DNA from: JAIBJN01 sp963775505
GTDB lineage: Bacteria > Actinomycetota > Thermoleophilia > Gaiellales > Gaiellaceae
Reading direction: 5' to 3'
Assembly: GCA_963775505.1 (NCBI GenBank)
Contig: CAVZIL010000008.1
Span: 372,001-436,000 of the forward strand
DNA: 64,000 nt
Part shown: positions 34,747-43,247 of the stretch, piece by piece
How positions within the stretch are numbered: position 1 is the first letter of the stretch
Layout: each line of letters starts with the position of its first letter
Notes under the pieces: generated by a model
Told to the model about the DNA's origin: nothing
Seen by the model: only the letters and a program-made list of their open reading frames with translations
Database searches by the model: none
Made by a program: the position numbers and the translations under genes

Positions 34747-35496
34747 ATGATCGACACCCACGCCCACCTCGACGCGTACGACGATGCCAGCGGCATCCTC
34801 GAACGCGCCCGCTTGGCCGGCGTGACGCGCGTGATCTCGGTGGGGACGAGCATCGAGTCCGCCCGCGCGGTCCTGGCTCTGTGCGAGGAGGAGGAGGGCG
34901 TGTTTGCCGCCATCGGGCTCCATCCACACGAGGCGGGCGCGGTCGGCGACCGGGAGCTCGCGGAGCTCCGCGAGTTGCTCGGCCATCCCAGGGCGGTCGC
35001 GGTGGGCGAAACCGGGCTCGACTACTACCGCGATCTCGCCCCGCGGGACCGACAGATGTGGGCATTCCGGGCCCAGGCGGAGCTCGCCGCGGAGGTCGGC
35101 AAGCCTCTCGTCGTCCACACGCGCGCCGCCGACGAGGACACCGTTTCGACGCTCCGCTCTCTCCCCGCCGCACTTCCGATCGTGCTCCACTGCTTTTCCT
35201 CCTCGAAGCTCCTGGAGCCGGCTCTCGAGGAGGGGTGGTACGTCTCCTTCGCCGGGAACGTCACCTATCCGAAGGCCCCCGACCTCCGCCGGGCGGCGGC
35301 CCGGATCCCCTCCGAACGCCTGCTGGCGGAGACCGACGCCCCGTACCTCGCGCCCCAACCCGTGCGCGGGAAGCGGAACGAGCCGGGCTTCGTGGTTCAC
35401 ACTGTCGCGGCTCTCGCCGAGGCTCGCGGCGAGGATGCCGGCTCGGTCGGTCGCCGGATCGAGCAGAACGCAGCGACCCTCTTCTCGCTCCCGTGA
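34747..35496 (+). CDS. TatD-family metal-dependent DNase
   Basis: A 249-residue amidohydrolase-fold protein: MIDTHAHLDAYDD (metal His pair), IGLHPHEAGAVGDRELAELR, VGETGLDYYRDLAPRD (bridging Glu), VVHTRAADEDTV, LHCFSSS and ETDAPYLAPQPVRGKRNEP, all TatD signatures. These enzymes are Mg-dependent 3'-5' exonucleases linked to DNA repair or decay. ATG 34747 follows metG after 31 bases. The stop overlaps the rsmA start (GTGA). Confidence 0.93.
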   Translation: MIDTHAHLDAYDDASGILERARLAGVTRVISVGTSIESARAVLALCEEEEGVFAAIGLHPHEAGAVGDRELAELRELLGHPRAVAVGETGLDYYRDLAPRDRQMWAFRAQAELAAEVGKPLVVHTRAADEDTVSTLRSLPAALPIVLHCFSSSKLLEPALEEGWYVSFAGNVTYPKAPDLRRAAARIPSERLLAETDAPYLAPQPVRGKRNEPGFVVHTVAALAEARGEDAGSVGRRIEQNAATLFSLP

Positions 35497-36275
35497 CCGT
35501 TCGGCCGAAACGCGAGCTCGGCCAGCACTGGCTCGTGGACGAGAACATCCTTCAGGTGATCGGCAGGCTCGCCGAGCTCGACGCCGGAGACGTCGTCCTC
35601 GAGATCGGCCCGGGTCACGGGGTGCTGACCGGCTACCTCGCCGATCGCGTCCGCCGCGTCCACGCGGTCGAGCTCGACGAGAGCCTGGAGCCGCTGCTCC
35701 GCGAACGGCTCGCCGGGCGCGAGAACGTCGAGCTCGTCTTCGGCGACGCTCTCGATCTTCTCGACGCGGGGTTCGAACCGCCGCCGCGGAAGCTGGTCGC
35801 GAACCTCCCCTACAACGTGGCCACGCCGATCGTCATGGAGGGGCTCGCGGTGCTTCCTTCTGTTTCGCTCTGGTGCGTCATGGTCCAGCGAGAGGTGGCG
35901 GACCGCTTCTTCGCCCCGCCCGGGACGAAGGAGTACGGCGCCGTGTCGGTGGTCCTGCAGCTGGCCGTGGAGCGCACCGGCTTTCACTCCGTCGCGCGAA
36001 CGTGCTTCCGGCCGCCGCCCAACGTCGACTCGGCGCTCGTCTCCTTCCGCCGGAAGCGTGACTGGGACGCCGAGCTCGCTGCCGTTCGGCGTCTCGCCCA
36101 GGCCGCCTTCGCGCACCGGCGCAAGACCCTCGCCAACTCGCTTGAGCTCGCCGGGCTCGTGGACCGCGAGCGGACGGCGGGTGCCCTGGATGAGCTCGGG
36201 CGCCAGGCAAACGTGCGCGCCGAGGAGCTGGCCCCTGACGAGTTTCTCCGCCTCGGCGGGCTCATCGCGGCATGA
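35493..36275 (+). CDS. rsmA: 16S rRNA (adenine-1518/1519-N6)-dimethyltransferase RsmA (KsgA)
   Basis: A 260-residue methyltransferase: RPKRELGQHWLVDENILQVI (family N-terminus), VLEIGPGHGVLTGYLADR (SAM motif I), VFGDALDLL and the catalytic NLPYNVATPI motif IV, then FRPPPNVDSALVSFRRK. It dimethylates two adjacent adenines in helix 45 of 16S rRNA during small-subunit maturation. GTG 35493 overlaps the tatD stop by 4 bases and its stop overlaps the ispE start by 4, so the genes are translationally coupled. Confidence 0.95.
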   Translation: MTVRPKRELGQHWLVDENILQVIGRLAELDAGDVVLEIGPGHGVLTGYLADRVRRVHAVELDESLEPLLRERLAGRENVELVFGDALDLLDAGFEPPPRKLVANLPYNVATPIVMEGLAVLPSVSLWCVMVQREVADRFFAPPGTKEYGAVSVVLQLAVERTGFHSVARTCFRPPPNVDSALVSFRRKRDWDAELAAVRRLAQAAFAHRRKTLANSLELAGLVDRERTAGALDELGRQANVRAEELAPDEFLRLGGLIAA

Positions 36276-37102
36276 GCCCGGCGCGGGCGATCGCTGCGGC
36301 GAAGATCAACCTGGCGCTCGTAGTCGGGCCGCGTCGGGCCGACGGCCTGCACGAGGTCGCCACGGTCCTGCAGCGGATCGACCTTTGCGACCGCATCGAG
36401 CTCGAGGGAGCTGAAGACCTCGAGGTCACAGGGTTTCCGGGCGACACGATCGTCGAAAGCGCGCTCCGGCGACTCGCCGAGGACGCCGGGGTCGAGCCGG
36501 CATGGCGTGTCCGGATCTCGAAGGAGATCCCGGTCGCGGCCGGGCTCGGCGGCGGGAGCGCCGACGCGGCCGCGGCACTGCGGCTCGCCAACGCCTCCAT
36601 CCCGGAGCCGCTCGCACCCGACCGTCTCCACGCCCTCGCCGCCGGGCTCGGCGCCGACGTCCCCTTCTTCGTCGACCCGGGGCCGAAGCTCGCCGAAGGC
36701 GCAGGTGAACGCCTCTCACCGCTCGAGCTGCCGCAGGACTTCTGGGTCGTGCTGGCGCTCCCGCCCGAGATCGACAAGGGCTCCACTTCTCGGGTGTACG
36801 CGCGATTCGACGAGCTCGGAGGCGGCCCGGGCTTCGAGCGGCGAAGGGCCGACCTCTTGCACGCGCTGGGGGAAATGCGCCGGCCGGCCGACCTCGCCGC
36901 GCTGCCGCCGAACGATCTCGCGGCGGCGTCCGGCGCCGGCGGGCTCGCCGCCGATCTGCGCGCCGCGGGTGCCTTTCGCGCCGACGTGAGCGGCGCCGGA
37001 CCTACCGTCTACGGCCTCTTTACCGCGCGCGCGCAGGCACGCTCGGCGGCGCGCAGGCTGGGCCGTGGCGCGCGCACCTGGGTGACTGCACCTGTCTGGT
37101 AA
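36272..37102 (+). CDS. ispE: 4-diphosphocytidyl-2-C-methyl-D-erythritol kinase
   Basis: A 276-residue GHMP kinase: AAAKINLALVVGPRRADGLH with the catalytic Lys and Asn at the N-terminus, and VAAGLGGGSADAAAALRLAN as the ATP-binding GHMP motif. It phosphorylates CDP-methylerythritol, a step of the non-mevalonate isoprenoid pathway; the products feed the polyprenyl carriers needed by the cell-wall genes in this window. The ATG overlaps the rsmA stop. Confidence 0.95.
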   Translation: MSPARAIAAAKINLALVVGPRRADGLHEVATVLQRIDLCDRIELEGAEDLEVTGFPGDTIVESALRRLAEDAGVEPAWRVRISKEIPVAAGLGGGSADAAAALRLANASIPEPLAPDRLHALAAGLGADVPFFVDPGPKLAEGAGERLSPLELPQDFWVVLALPPEIDKGSTSRVYARFDELGGGPGFERRRADLLHALGEMRRPADLAALPPNDLAAASGAGGLAADLRAAGAFRADVSGAGPTVYGLFTARAQARSAARRLGRGARTWVTAPVW

Positions 37103-37105
37103 CTT
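37100..37105 (+). promoter_or_regulatory. TAACTT -10 element, leaderless start
   Basis: TAACTT ends 6 bases before GTG 37112 and includes the ispE stop codon. Confidence 0.45.
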
Positions 37106-37111
37106 CGCCGC

Positions 37112-37468
37112 GTGACGACCTCGCCAGTCATCGAGGCCGGCGAGAGCAGCCGGGGGCACTGGATCCGGGAGCGGAGGCTTCGCCTTGCTCTCCTCATCGG
37201 GCTCGTGGAGAGCCTGCTCGTCGTCTGGGGCGGGCTGGGCTGGTTCTGGGTCCTCGCCCTCGCGGCCACGGCCGTCGCCCTCTACATCTTCGTCGCGCGG
37301 GCCGCCCGCTACCACACTCTCCGTGAGGTCGCGTGGATCCTGGCTGCCTCGCAGCTGATCGCGGTGATCGTCCCGGTGCTCTGGGAGGTCGCCAAGTTCC
37401 TGGCGATCGTCATCCTCGTCGGGATGGCGGCCCTCCTTCTCCTGATGCTGCTCATGGATCGCCGCTAG
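37112..37468 (+). CDS. Small membrane protein of unknown function
   Basis: A 118-residue protein with three hydrophobic segments (LALLIGLVESLLVVWGGLGW, FWVLALAATAVALYIFVA and the C-terminal FLAIVILVGMAALLLLMLLM) and a region in between (LREVAWILAASQLIAVIVPV) that may form a fourth. It follows ispE and precedes the tRNA gene. No family is recognised; the position in front of glmU suggests, but does not prove, an envelope role. Confidence 0.72.
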   Translation: MTTSPVIEAGESSRGHWIRERRLRLALLIGLVESLLVVWGGLGWFWVLALAATAVALYIFVARAARYHTLREVAWILAASQLIAVIVPVLWEVAKFLAIVILVGMAALLLLMLLMDRR

Positions 37469-37486
37469 GTGCTCGGACCCGGGGCC

Positions 37487-37492
37487 TATACT
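37487..37492 (+). promoter_or_regulatory. TATACT -10 element of tRNA-Gln
   Basis: TATACT ends 10 bases before the mature tRNA 5' end, close to a consensus -10, so the tRNA has its own promoter within the gene run. Confidence 0.55.
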
Positions 37493-37502
37493 CGCTCTGC
37501 GG

Positions 37503-37576
37503 TGGGGCGTAGCCAAGTGGTAAGGCAACGGGTTTTGGTCCCGTGACCGGAGGTTCGAATCCTCCCGCCCCAGCCA
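37503..37576 (+). tRNA. tRNA-Gln (anticodon TTG)
   Basis: A complete cloverleaf: acceptor arms TGGGGCG (37503-37509) and CGCCCCA (37566-37572), discriminator G37573 followed by an encoded CCA, anticodon stem CGGG/CCCG with loop TTTTGGT giving anticodon TTG, and T-loop GGTTCGAATCC. TTG reads CAA and, by wobble, CAG glutamine codons. The CCA end is encoded in the genome. Confidence 0.95.
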
Positions 37577-37586
37577 TGAACCCCTC

Positions 37587-38927
37587 GTGACCGGCACTTC
37601 TCTCGCAGCGGTTGTGATGGCCGCGGGGCTGGGCACCCGCATGCACTCGAGCCGGCCCAAGCACCTGCACGAGCTGCTCGGGCGCCGGCTCGTCGACTGG
37701 ACGATCTCGGCGGCGAGCGAGCTCGGGCCGGACCCACTCGTGGTCGTCACGTCGCCCGGGACGCTTCCGGAGCTCGAGGGGACGTTGCCGGAGGGGGTCC
37801 GGCTCGCGGTCCAGGAAACGCCGCGGGGCACCGGCGACGCCGTGGCCTCGGCCCGCTCGGCACTGGCAGGGTTCACCGGCGACGTGGTCGTGCTGGCCGG
37901 CGACGCCCCTCTGCTTTCGGCGGCGGAGCTCGGGCGGCTCCTCGACGTCCACCGGAGCGAGCGCGCCGTCGCGACCGTGCTCTCGTTCGAGCCGGACGAT
38001 CCCGGTTCGTACGGGCGAATCGTCCGCGACGCATCGGGCCGTCTCCAAGCGATCGTCGAGGCGCGCGACGCGACCCCGGAGCAGCTGGCGATCCGGGAGG
38101 TCAACTCCTCCGTCTACGCCTTCGAGGCCGACGCTCTCTGGGAGGGGCTCGCGCACCTCGACACGGCCAATGCCCAGGGAGAGCTGTACCTGACCGACGC
38201 CGTACGCCATCTGGTGGATGACGGGCGCCACGTGTCGGTGTACCGTGCTGAGGACCCCCGTGTCGGCGAAGGCGTGAACACCAGGGCGGATCTGGCGGCC
38301 GCGGGAGCGCAACTCCGCGACCAGATCGTCGCAGGGCACCTCGAGGCGGGGGTGACCGTCGTCGACCCCGCGACGACCTGGATCGAACCCGAGGTCGAGA
38401 TCGAGCCAGACACGGTCATTCACCCCTTCACTGTCCTGCGGGGCCGAACCGTCGTGCGCAGCGGGGCCGAAGTCGGCCCACACGCAGTCGTCGTCGACGC
38501 GACGATCGGAACAGGCGCGCTCGTTGGCCCGTTCTGTTACCTTCGCCCCGGAACGGTGCTCGCCGCGCGGGCCAAGGCTGGAACCTTCGTGGAGCTCAAG
38601 AACGCTCAGATCGGGGAGGGCACGAAGGTGCCGCATCTGTCCTACCTCGGCGACGCCGAGGTAGGCGACGGAACGAACGTGGGCGCGGGCACGATCACCG
38701 CGAACTTCCCGCACGAGCCGGGACGCGAGAAACGGCGCACGACGATCGGCCGGAACGTCAGGACCGGGATTCACAATGGCTTCGAGGCTCCTGTGACGAT
38801 CGGCGACGACGCATGGATCGGCGGCGGCTCGTACATCACCGAGGACGTCCCGCCCTGGTCGCTCGCGATCGCGCGGGCCAGGCAGGTCACGAAGGAGGGC
38901 CACCTGCGTGGAAAGCGGAACGACTGA
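37587..38927 (+). CDS. glmU: Bifunctional GlmU (UDP-N-acetylglucosamine pyrophosphorylase / GlcN-1-P acetyltransferase)
   Basis: A 446-residue bifunctional enzyme. The N-terminal uridylyltransferase domain starts with AAVVMAAGLGTRMHSSRPKH (nucleotide loop); the C-terminal left-handed beta-helix contains VGPFCYLRPGTVL, VPHLSYLGDAEVGDGTNVGA and KRRTTIGRNVRTGIHNGFEA for acetyl-CoA and glucosamine-1-phosphate binding. It makes UDP-GlcNAc for peptidoglycan. GTG 37587 follows the tRNA after 10 bases. The end overlaps the prs start by 20 bases. Confidence 0.96.
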   Translation: MTGTSLAAVVMAAGLGTRMHSSRPKHLHELLGRRLVDWTISAASELGPDPLVVVTSPGTLPELEGTLPEGVRLAVQETPRGTGDAVASARSALAGFTGDVVVLAGDAPLLSAAELGRLLDVHRSERAVATVLSFEPDDPGSYGRIVRDASGRLQAIVEARDATPEQLAIREVNSSVYAFEADALWEGLAHLDTANAQGELYLTDAVRHLVDDGRHVSVYRAEDPRVGEGVNTRADLAAAGAQLRDQIVAGHLEAGVTVVDPATTWIEPEVEIEPDTVIHPFTVLRGRTVVRSGAEVGPHAVVVDATIGTGALVGPFCYLRPGTVLAARAKAGTFVELKNAQIGEGTKVPHLSYLGDAEVGDGTNVGAGTITANFPHEPGREKRRTTIGRNVRTGIHNGFEAPVTIGDDAWIGGGSYITEDVPPWSLAIARARQVTKEGHLRGKRND

Positions 38928-39978
38928 GCTCTCGCTTCCGGGCCTCGACGTGACGCCCGAGCACGGCGCGCAGCCGCACGGCGAGCGCGGCCGCTGGATC
39001 GAGCGCGGGCCGTCGGGGAAGCTCATGCTCTTCTCCGGCCGTTCCCACCCTGTGCTCGCGCAGAAGATCGCCGACCAGCTCAACATCGAGCTCGGGGACG
39101 TCAAGCTGAAGACGTTCGCGAACGGTGAGACCTACTGCCGCTACAAGGAGTCGATCCGCGGCGCCGACGTCTTCATCGTTCAGACCTGCCACGGCCGCGC
39201 GACGAACGACTACCTCTGGGAGCTCCAGATCATGATCCAGGCGGCGAAGCTCGCCTCCGCCAACCGGATCACCGCGGTCATGCCCTGGTTCCCGTACTCG
39301 CGCCAGGACAAGAAGTCGTCGCCGCGCGAGCCGATCACGGCGAAGCTTCTCGCCGACGCTCTCGATGCCGCCGGCACGGACCGCGTCCTCACGATGGACC
39401 TGCACGCCGGTCAGATCCAGGGGTTCTTCAGGATTCCGGTCGACCACATGACCGCCCTGCCGCTCTTCGCGCGCTACTACCGCGAGACCCTCGGCCTGCA
39501 CGGCGAGGGCGTCGTCGCCGTCTCGCCCGACCCCGGCCGCGCGAAGATGGCGACGAAGTTCGCGCAGATGCTCGACGCCGACTTCGCGCTCATGAACAAG
39601 GAGCGCCCGGCGCACGACGTCGCCTCAGTCACCGAAGTCGTGGGCGACGTGCACGGGAAGGTCGCGATCATGAGCGACGACATCATCGTCACGGGCGGGA
39701 CGCTCGTGGCGGGGGCGAAGGCGCTGCTCGACGCAGGGGCGACCAAGGTCTACGCGTGCGCGACCCACGGGCTCTTCCCCGGTGACGCCCTCGAGAAGCT
39801 GGCCGACTCCGAGCTCGCCGGGCTCGCGGTGACCGACACGGTGCCGATCTCGGAGCTCAACCGGCCGGACATGCTCACCGTGCTCACGATCTCCGGCATC
39901 CTCGCCGAGACGATCGAGAACGTCTTCTCCGACGAGTCGGTGTCGGCGATCTTCGCCGGCGAGAACCAGCTCTTCTAG
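38908..39978 (+). CDS. prs: Ribose-phosphate pyrophosphokinase
   Basis: A 356-residue PRPP synthetase: LMLFSGRSHPVLAQKIADQL and KLKTFANGETYCRYKESIRG in the N-terminal domain, VMPWFPYSRQDKK, DLHAGQIQGFF, and the PRPP-binding loop DDIIVTGGTLVAGAKALLD. It makes phosphoribosyl pyrophosphate from ribose 5-phosphate and ATP for nucleotide, His and Trp synthesis. It carries an N-terminal extension of roughly 35 residues compared with the E. coli enzyme. It overlaps glmU, a frequent actinobacterial arrangement. Confidence 0.94.
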   Translation: MESGTTELSLPGLDVTPEHGAQPHGERGRWIERGPSGKLMLFSGRSHPVLAQKIADQLNIELGDVKLKTFANGETYCRYKESIRGADVFIVQTCHGRATNDYLWELQIMIQAAKLASANRITAVMPWFPYSRQDKKSSPREPITAKLLADALDAAGTDRVLTMDLHAGQIQGFFRIPVDHMTALPLFARYYRETLGLHGEGVVAVSPDPGRAKMATKFAQMLDADFALMNKERPAHDVASVTEVVGDVHGKVAIMSDDIIVTGGTLVAGAKALLDAGATKVYACATHGLFPGDALEKLADSELAGLAVTDTVPISELNRPDMLTVLTISGILAETIENVFSDESVSAIFAGENQLF

Positions 39979-40000
39979 CGTTCCGCGAGTCGACGTCGGA

Positions 40001-40190
40001 TCACCTTTCGCTGGGGGCGGCGACTCTGGCGCGGAACCTCGAGAGACGCCTCTTCTGTCCCGGGCGGCCGGCCCAGTTCTCCAGCTCGTGAGGGTCGCTC
40101 CGGAGGTTGTACAGCCGTTCCGGCCCGAGGGCCACTGCACGTACTTCCACCAGGGTTCCGTAGCCCCCCGTAGGCGATGTCCTCCCAGTT
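40001..40190 (-). pseudogene. Remnant of a sulfatase C-terminus
   Basis: On the minus strand, two adjacent frames together read WWKYVQWPSG then PERLYNLRSDPHELENWAGR, the standard ending of arylsulfatase-type proteins (Y-D/N-L-x-x-D-P-x-E-L-x-N). Nothing of the catalytic domain precedes it, and a frame change is needed inside the match. This is a decayed fragment occupying the otherwise gene-free stretch 39979-40343. The rest of that stretch shows no further gene. Confidence 0.6.
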
Positions 40191-40343
40191 CTCGAGGAGG
40201 AGCCTCCGGCGGCATGGGCATGGCCCATCGCTTCCAGCGGCGGACCTACGGGGATCTCCCGATGGCTACTCCGAAGACGCTTCATTCCCGCAGATGCGAG
40301 AGGAGCCCTCGAACGAGGGGCGACGTGGGACCGAGTCGCGCCG

Positions 40344-40580
40344 ATGGACGCAGGAGAACTGCGGCCCGTACGACTCCGAATCCCCGACCCCTCGCTCCGC
40401 GAGGAGCTGGGCGCCCACTACGCGCGCTCGGGCTTCGCCGTGCGCCCGGTCGGCGAGCGAGACCTCGAGGTCGAGCGACCCGACGCGCCGAGCGAGGAGC
40501 AGGGCCGGCGTGAGGTCGCGACGCACCTGCTCATCTGGGAGCTCCTCTACCCGGACAGCCCGGGCCAGATCGTCGACTAG
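40344..40580 (+). CDS. Small hypothetical protein
   Basis: A 78-residue acidic protein (MDAGELRPVRLRIPDPSLRE, then HYARSGFAVRPVGERDLEVE and ATHLLIWELLYPDSPGQIVD). Predicted helices and alternating charges suggest a folded soluble protein. There is no signal, membrane segment or metal motif, and no family is recognised. It lies between the sulfatase remnant and the convergent secreted-protein gene. Confidence 0.5.
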   Translation: MDAGELRPVRLRIPDPSLREELGAHYARSGFAVRPVGERDLEVERPDAPSEEQGRREVATHLLIWELLYPDSPGQIVD

Positions 40581-40600
40581 GGTCGCGTCAGGGCGACGCC

Positions 40601-41017
40601 CTACCGGAGGCGCAGCATGCGGGTTGTCGTGGCGACGCGGGCGAACGACACGGGATTCGGCGCCGTCGGGAACCTCGCCTTGCACGAGCCGGTGGGCTTG
40701 ACGCCGAGGAGGAAGGCGTCGCTCTGTCCCATCGACGGGCCGTAGTTGAAGTCGAGCGCCGTGATCTCCTGGTTGTCGACCAGCACGTTGACCTCCTGAG
40801 GCATGGCCTCCGAGGTCATCACCGGCACGCTCGCCATGCCGAACTGGTAGTACGCGTAGTCCGAGAAGGCGAAGACCGGGTACTTCTGCAGGCAGTTGAG
40901 CTTCGCCGTGAGGAGTGTCACCCGGTGGGTCAGGGTGTGGTTGGCGCCGGCCGGGGCGGCGAGAACAAGCGCAGCGGCGGCCGCCAGCGCGACGATCGTG
41001 CCCAGACGTCTGATCAT
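40601..41017 (-). CDS. Secreted protein of unknown function
   Basis: A 138-residue protein from ATG 41017 with a clear Sec signal peptide (MIRRLGTIVALAAAAALVLA, cleavage near APAGANH). The mature part (LLTAKLNCLQKYPVFAFSDY, then QEVNVLVDNQEITALDFNYG) contains two cysteines (NCLQ and GSCKA) that could form a disulfide. Upstream AAAGGCGAGAG fits a ribosome binding site. No family is recognised. It ends convergent to the small gene at 40344. Confidence 0.72.
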   Translation of the reverse strand: MIRRLGTIVALAAAAALVLAAPAGANHTLTHRVTLLTAKLNCLQKYPVFAFSDYAYYQFGMASVPVMTSEAMPQEVNVLVDNQEITALDFNYGPSMGQSDAFLLGVKPTGSCKARFPTAPNPVSFARVATTTRMLRLR

Positions 41018-41150
41018 CGTCTCTCGCCTTTCGGGAGTGGCTCCCGGAACCGGCATCCCTGAAAGGTGGGATCCGGAGTTAGATGGCCAATGTGGGGGAT
41101 GCCCGGCGTCCCCTGCGGCGTTCATCGTCCGTTGTGCATGCCGCGCGAAC

Positions 41151-41768
41151 GTGACTGACACTCCGAGCCCCTCCCCGTCGGAGCGGCCCGAGCCGACTCG
41201 CCGGAGGAACCGCCGGCGGCGACGCCGGAAGCAGGCGCAGCCGAGCCCGTCGGCGCCCGGGACTGCGACCGCAGGGCTGCTCCCGCCCGTCATCAAGGTG
41301 GAGATCCAGAACCTGGACCAGATGAGCCGCGTCAGCAATGACGACGGGTCGGACGACGGACGTCTCGCAGCTGCCCGGCACGAGCTCGAGGAGCGGGAGG
41401 CGCGCCTCGACGCCGCTGAAGCAGATCTGCGCGAGCGCCTCGGTCAGGTGGAGGAGCTCGAGGGCCGGATCGGGCCCGAGGTTGCGCTGCTCGAGTCGCG
41501 GGAGAGCCTCGGGCGCCGCGAGCAGCGCACGAGCGAGCTCGAGAAGGAGCTGCGCGAACGAAGCCGCGCGCTTGACGAGCGCGAGAACGACCTGGAGGCG
41601 AGGAAGGCCGTCGTGGAGGCCGATCTCGAACTGCGGGAGGAAGAGGTCGAGCGGCGCGAGGACCTGCTGGCGATTCGGGAGGAGCGGCTGGCCGACCGAC
41701 AGCGCGAGCTCGGCGTCTACGTCTCGCAGATCCAGGGCAGCATCGAGTCGCACCTGGCGGCGGGGTAG
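41151..41768 (+). CDS. Coiled-coil protein with basic N-terminal region
   Basis: From GTG 41151 (205 residues): a strongly basic segment (PTRRRNRRRRRRKQAQPSPS), a short linker, then from about residue 65 to 195 a continuous Glu/Arg/Leu-rich heptad pattern (ARHELEEREARLDAAEADLR, LEARKAVVEADLELREEEVE) typical of a long coiled coil. No enzymatic motif is seen. The basic stretch could bind nucleic acid or membrane phosphate groups; the function is unknown. The next gene, rplY, begins 28 bases later. Confidence 0.6.
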   Translation: MTDTPSPSPSERPEPTRRRNRRRRRRKQAQPSPSAPGTATAGLLPPVIKVEIQNLDQMSRVSNDDGSDDGRLAAARHELEEREARLDAAEADLRERLGQVEELEGRIGPEVALLESRESLGRREQRTSELEKELRERSRALDERENDLEARKAVVEADLELREEEVERREDLLAIREERLADRQRELGVYVSQIQGSIESHLAAG

Positions 41769-41796
41769 CCGCACTCAGCTACACTTGCCCGCCGGA

Positions 41797-42495
41797 ATGG
41801 CCGGCGAGCGAATCAAGCTGGACGTCAGGCCGCGCGAGCAAGCGGGGAGCGCCGTCGCGCGGCGCTTGCGTGCGGAGGGCCTGATCCCGGGAGTTCTGTA
41901 CGGGGCCGGGAAGCAGGCGCACGCGTTCGCGGTCGAGGAGCGGGAGCTCCGGCGCGTTCTGACGGGTGAGCACGGCCTCCACGCCATCCTCGACGTCGTC
42001 TTCGACGGTCAGAAGACCGCGCATCACGCGGTTCTCAAGGAGTACCAGCTCGACCCCGTGCGCCCGAGGCTGCTCCACATCGACCTGCACGAGGTGCGCC
42101 TCGACCGGGTCATCCAGTCGCAGGTTGCGGTCGACCCCACCGGCGAGTCCCCCGGGGTGAAGGAGGGTGGCGTGCTGACGCTCGTCCTCCGTGAGGTCAA
42201 CGTAGAGGCGCTGCCGATGGAGGTCCCCGACCGCCTCGAGCTGGACATCTCGGAGGTGACCATCGGCGACAGCCTCAGGGTTGCGGACATCGTCGCGCCG
42301 GATGGAGTGAAGCTCCTCGACGATCCGGACTCGGTCGTTCTGACCGTCACCCCGCCCACCAAGGTCGAGGAGCCGGAAGAGGTCGAGGAGGAGCTCGAGG
42401 GCGAGGAGGCGCTCGAAGCCGAGGGCGAGGGCGTTCCGGAGGGCGAAGCCGCAGCCGAGGGCGAGAGCGAGGGCGCAGAGCCCAGCGAAGGCTAG
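41797..42495 (+). CDS. rplY: 50S ribosomal protein L25 (Ctc/TL5 form)
   Basis: A 232-residue Ctc-type L25: the N-terminal 5S rRNA-binding domain has ARRLRAEGLIPGVLYGAGKQ and HIDLHEVRLD, and the C-terminal TL5 domain has LREVNVEALPMEVPDRLELD and SVVLTVTPP. A Glu/Gly-rich acidic tail of about 40 residues (EGEEALEAEGEGVPEGEAAA) follows, longer than usual. It binds 5S rRNA in the large subunit. It is followed after 6 bases by pth, the usual pairing. Confidence 0.94.
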   Translation: MAGERIKLDVRPREQAGSAVARRLRAEGLIPGVLYGAGKQAHAFAVEERELRRVLTGEHGLHAILDVVFDGQKTAHHAVLKEYQLDPVRPRLLHIDLHEVRLDRVIQSQVAVDPTGESPGVKEGGVLTLVLREVNVEALPMEVPDRLELDISEVTIGDSLRVADIVAPDGVKLLDDPDSVVLTVTPPTKVEEPEEVEEELEGEEALEAEGEGVPEGEAAAEGESEGAEPSEG

Positions 42496-42501
42496 GGCTC
42501 G

Positions 42502-43101
42502 ATGCGCCTCTTCCGGCGGGGCGCGGCGGCGTCGACGCTCGACCTGCTCGTCGCGGGTCTCGGAAACCCCGGCCGCGAGTACGAGCGGACGCGCCACAAC
42601 GTCGGCCACATGGTGTGCGCAGAGGTGGCCCGCCGGCACGGGGCCTCGCCCCGGTCGAAGTTCTCGGGCCAATTGACGGAGCTTCGGCTCGACGGAGCGC
42701 GCGTGGCCCTACTGGCTCCTCAGACGTACATGAACGAATCCGGGCGATCGGTGGGCGCGGCCGTGCGCTTCTTCAAGCTGCCGCCGGACCGGCTCCTCGT
42801 CGTGCACGACGAGGTCGACCTGGAGGTGGGTCGGCTGCAGGCACGGGCGGGCGGGGGCCTGGCGGGGCACAACGGGCTCCGGTCCGTCGTGCAGCATCTA
42901 GGCACGTCGGAGTTCATGCGGCTTCGCGTCGGCGTGGGCCGCCCGGAGCGAGGAGATCCTCGTCCGGTCGCCGACTGGGTGCTGACGCCGTTTCCGGCCG
43001 AGGTCGACTTGGATGCCATCGTGGCCCGGGCCGCGGACGCAGTCGAGACCGTCGCCGAAGGGCTCGACGAGGCGCAGCAGCGCTTCAACGAACGACAGTA
43101 G
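42502..43101 (+). CDS. pth: Peptidyl-tRNA hydrolase
   Basis: A 199-residue Pth: VAGLGNPGREYERTRHNVGH contains the catalytic His and Asn, followed by PQTYMNESGRSV, VHDEVDLEVGRLQ (catalytic Asp), and the GHNGLRSVVQHLGTSEFMRL block. It releases peptides from tRNA that dissociates from stalled ribosomes. The basic N-terminal extension (MRLFRRGAAAST) is short. After the stop, about 280 bases to 43385 hold no gene but contain a strong hairpin. Confidence 0.96.
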   Translation: MRLFRRGAAASTLDLLVAGLGNPGREYERTRHNVGHMVCAEVARRHGASPRSKFSGQLTELRLDGARVALLAPQTYMNESGRSVGAAVRFFKLPPDRLLVVHDEVDLEVGRLQARAGGGLAGHNGLRSVVQHLGTSEFMRLRVGVGRPERGDPRPVADWVLTPFPAEVDLDAIVARAADAVETVAEGLDEAQQRFNERQ

Positions 43102-43218
43102 CGCAGCTCTCACCGGCACGCTTCCGGGGCAGTTCGGCGCCAGTGGCGTGCGGTTTCGCCCGGTAGCCTGAATGCAGGGGGCCTTCGTGCCCCTTTCCCC
43201 GGGGTAGGGCCGAAAGAA

Positions 43219-43247
43219 GGCGGGCCGCCCCGCTGGGGCGACCCGCC
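43219..43247. terminator. Strong GC hairpin downstream of pth
   Basis: GGCGGG and CGCCCC pair with GGGGCG and CCCGCC around a GCT loop, with single-base bulges. No T-run follows, so it may be an intrinsic terminator of the actinobacterial I-shaped type, or part of a structured leader. Confidence 0.45.

Noticed and set aside
40088..40513. A plus-strand 141-codon frame over the sulfatase remnant
   Set aside because: Arg/Pro-rich composition and no start signal; the 78-codon frame from 40344 in another phase is more protein-like.
42360..42495. Repeat-rich tail of the L25 gene as a mobile or tandem repeat
   Set aside because: It is an acidic protein tail of Glu/Gly codons, not a perfect DNA repeat.
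43219..43247. Possible 4.5S RNA, RNase P RNA or riboswitch
   Set aside because: None of the conserved sequences of these RNAs is present; only a GC hairpin can be supported.
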